This document shows, piece by piece, positions 4,931-5,205 of a stretch of 5,205 nucleotides of DNA. The position numbers and the translations under genes are program-made. How positions within the stretch are numbered: position 1 is the first letter of the stretch; each line of letters opens with the position of its first letter. The notes beneath the pieces were generated by a model. The model was not told the DNA's origin, made no database searches, and was given only the letters and a program-made list of their open reading frames with translations. Origin of the DNA: Calditrichia bacterium (lineage in GTDB: Bacteria; Calditrichota; Calditrichia; RBG-13-44-9). The DNA lies in the NCBI GenBank assembly GCA_026991005.1, contig JALXCH010000372.1, forward strand, positions 1 through 5,205, in the 5' to 3' direction.

Positions 4931-5205
4931 GTTTATTAAATTATTCCGTGACTTTATTAAAAATTTCAAAAACCATAGATTTATTGATTATATAAAGCTA
5001 ATAATAACAACAGGATAAAAACGTATCAAATCGCAAAATTTGTGTATACAATGATATAAACTCCTTTTTAATATGCTTTTTTAAGATGAGAATACCCCAA
5101 TTCAAATAATACCTATTGCTTGTAATTCCTTATATTACTGAATATTTGTTATAATAATTTTAAAAATAAGCTTATCAAATAATCAATCAATGCATATATT
5201 GTTGT
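4931..5205. other. AT-rich gene-free region downstream of trmB
   Basis: All frames on both strands close quickly and no RNA gene or terminator hairpin is recognisable. Base composition shifts abruptly to very high A+T just after the trmB stop. A TATAAT hexamer at 5150-5155 and a short palindrome TGTATACA (5043-5050) occur, but such words are expected in sequence this AT-rich, and no -35 box sits at a good distance. The region may be the upstream part of a gene beyond the right edge. Confidence 0.6.

Noticed and set aside
5003..5069. Minus-strand micro-frame of about 17 codons (TTG start) after AAGGAG at 5066-5061
   Set aside because: A Shine-Dalgarno-like hexamer is expected by chance in AT-rich DNA; the peptide is tiny, starts with TTG and matches nothing known to me.
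5116..5155. Rightward promoter with TATAAT at 5150-5155
   Set aside because: The nearest -35-like words (TTGCTT, TTGTAA) are 24-28 nt away rather than about 17, and TATAAT is expected by chance in this composition.

Overview
The window holds part or all of five bacterial genes, one decayed insertion-sequence fragment, and an unusual short-unit tandem repeat. Four genes read leftward: a secreted protein cut by the left edge, a response regulator-histidine kinase, a HAD phosphatase and a CDP-alcohol phosphatidyltransferase. The tRNA methyltransferase gene trmB reads rightward. The host cannot be fixed from this sequence. The N-terminus of the left-edge protein resembles large secreted peptidase-MA/PD40-type proteins of Gemmatimonadota, Calditrichota and related groups. 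The TrmB has a long C-terminal extension of the kind best known from thermophiles such as Aquifex. Together these weakly suggest a Calditrichota- or FCB-like Gram-negative. Several genes have clear AGGAG-type ribosome binding sites, while the kinase and trmB have none.

Layout: 1-297 (-) is the first 99 codons of a secreted protein with a signal peptide. 298-616 is a gene-free spacer with a tandem array (about 403-546) of 16 units that each carry a GGG tract. 617-1789 (-) is a soluble REC plus histidine kinase protein. 1790-2413 has no intact gene: it carries a 14-bp palindrome, a 9-bp tandem duplication, and the N-terminal third of an IS256/Mutator-family transposase (+ strand, about 2005-2398) with two in-frame stops and a one-base frameshift. 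2414-3067 and 3071-3727 (-) form a tightly coupled pair: the membrane phosphatidyltransferase comes first, followed after 3 nt by a HAD-IB-type phosphatase. 3728-3991 is a divergent intergenic region with a 7-bp-arm dyad and four TTTTCC(C)GG words. 3992-4930 (+) is trmB. 4931-5205 is very AT-rich and has no recognisable gene.

Functional reading: the phosphatidyltransferase/HAD pair has the logic of a two-step phospholipid head-group pathway, in which a CDP-diacylglycerol-dependent transfer is followed by dephosphorylation (compare PgsA then PgpC in E. coli). This is inferred from family and gene order; the substrate is not visible. The kinase looks like a cytosolic signalling relay that receives phosphate on its own REC domain. 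trmB is a housekeeping tRNA modification gene.

I see no strong evidence for a wholly new system. The points most worth a second look are the HAD protein's altered, His-rich motif IV, the G-rich 8-bp array, the TrmB extension and the dissected transposase remnant.
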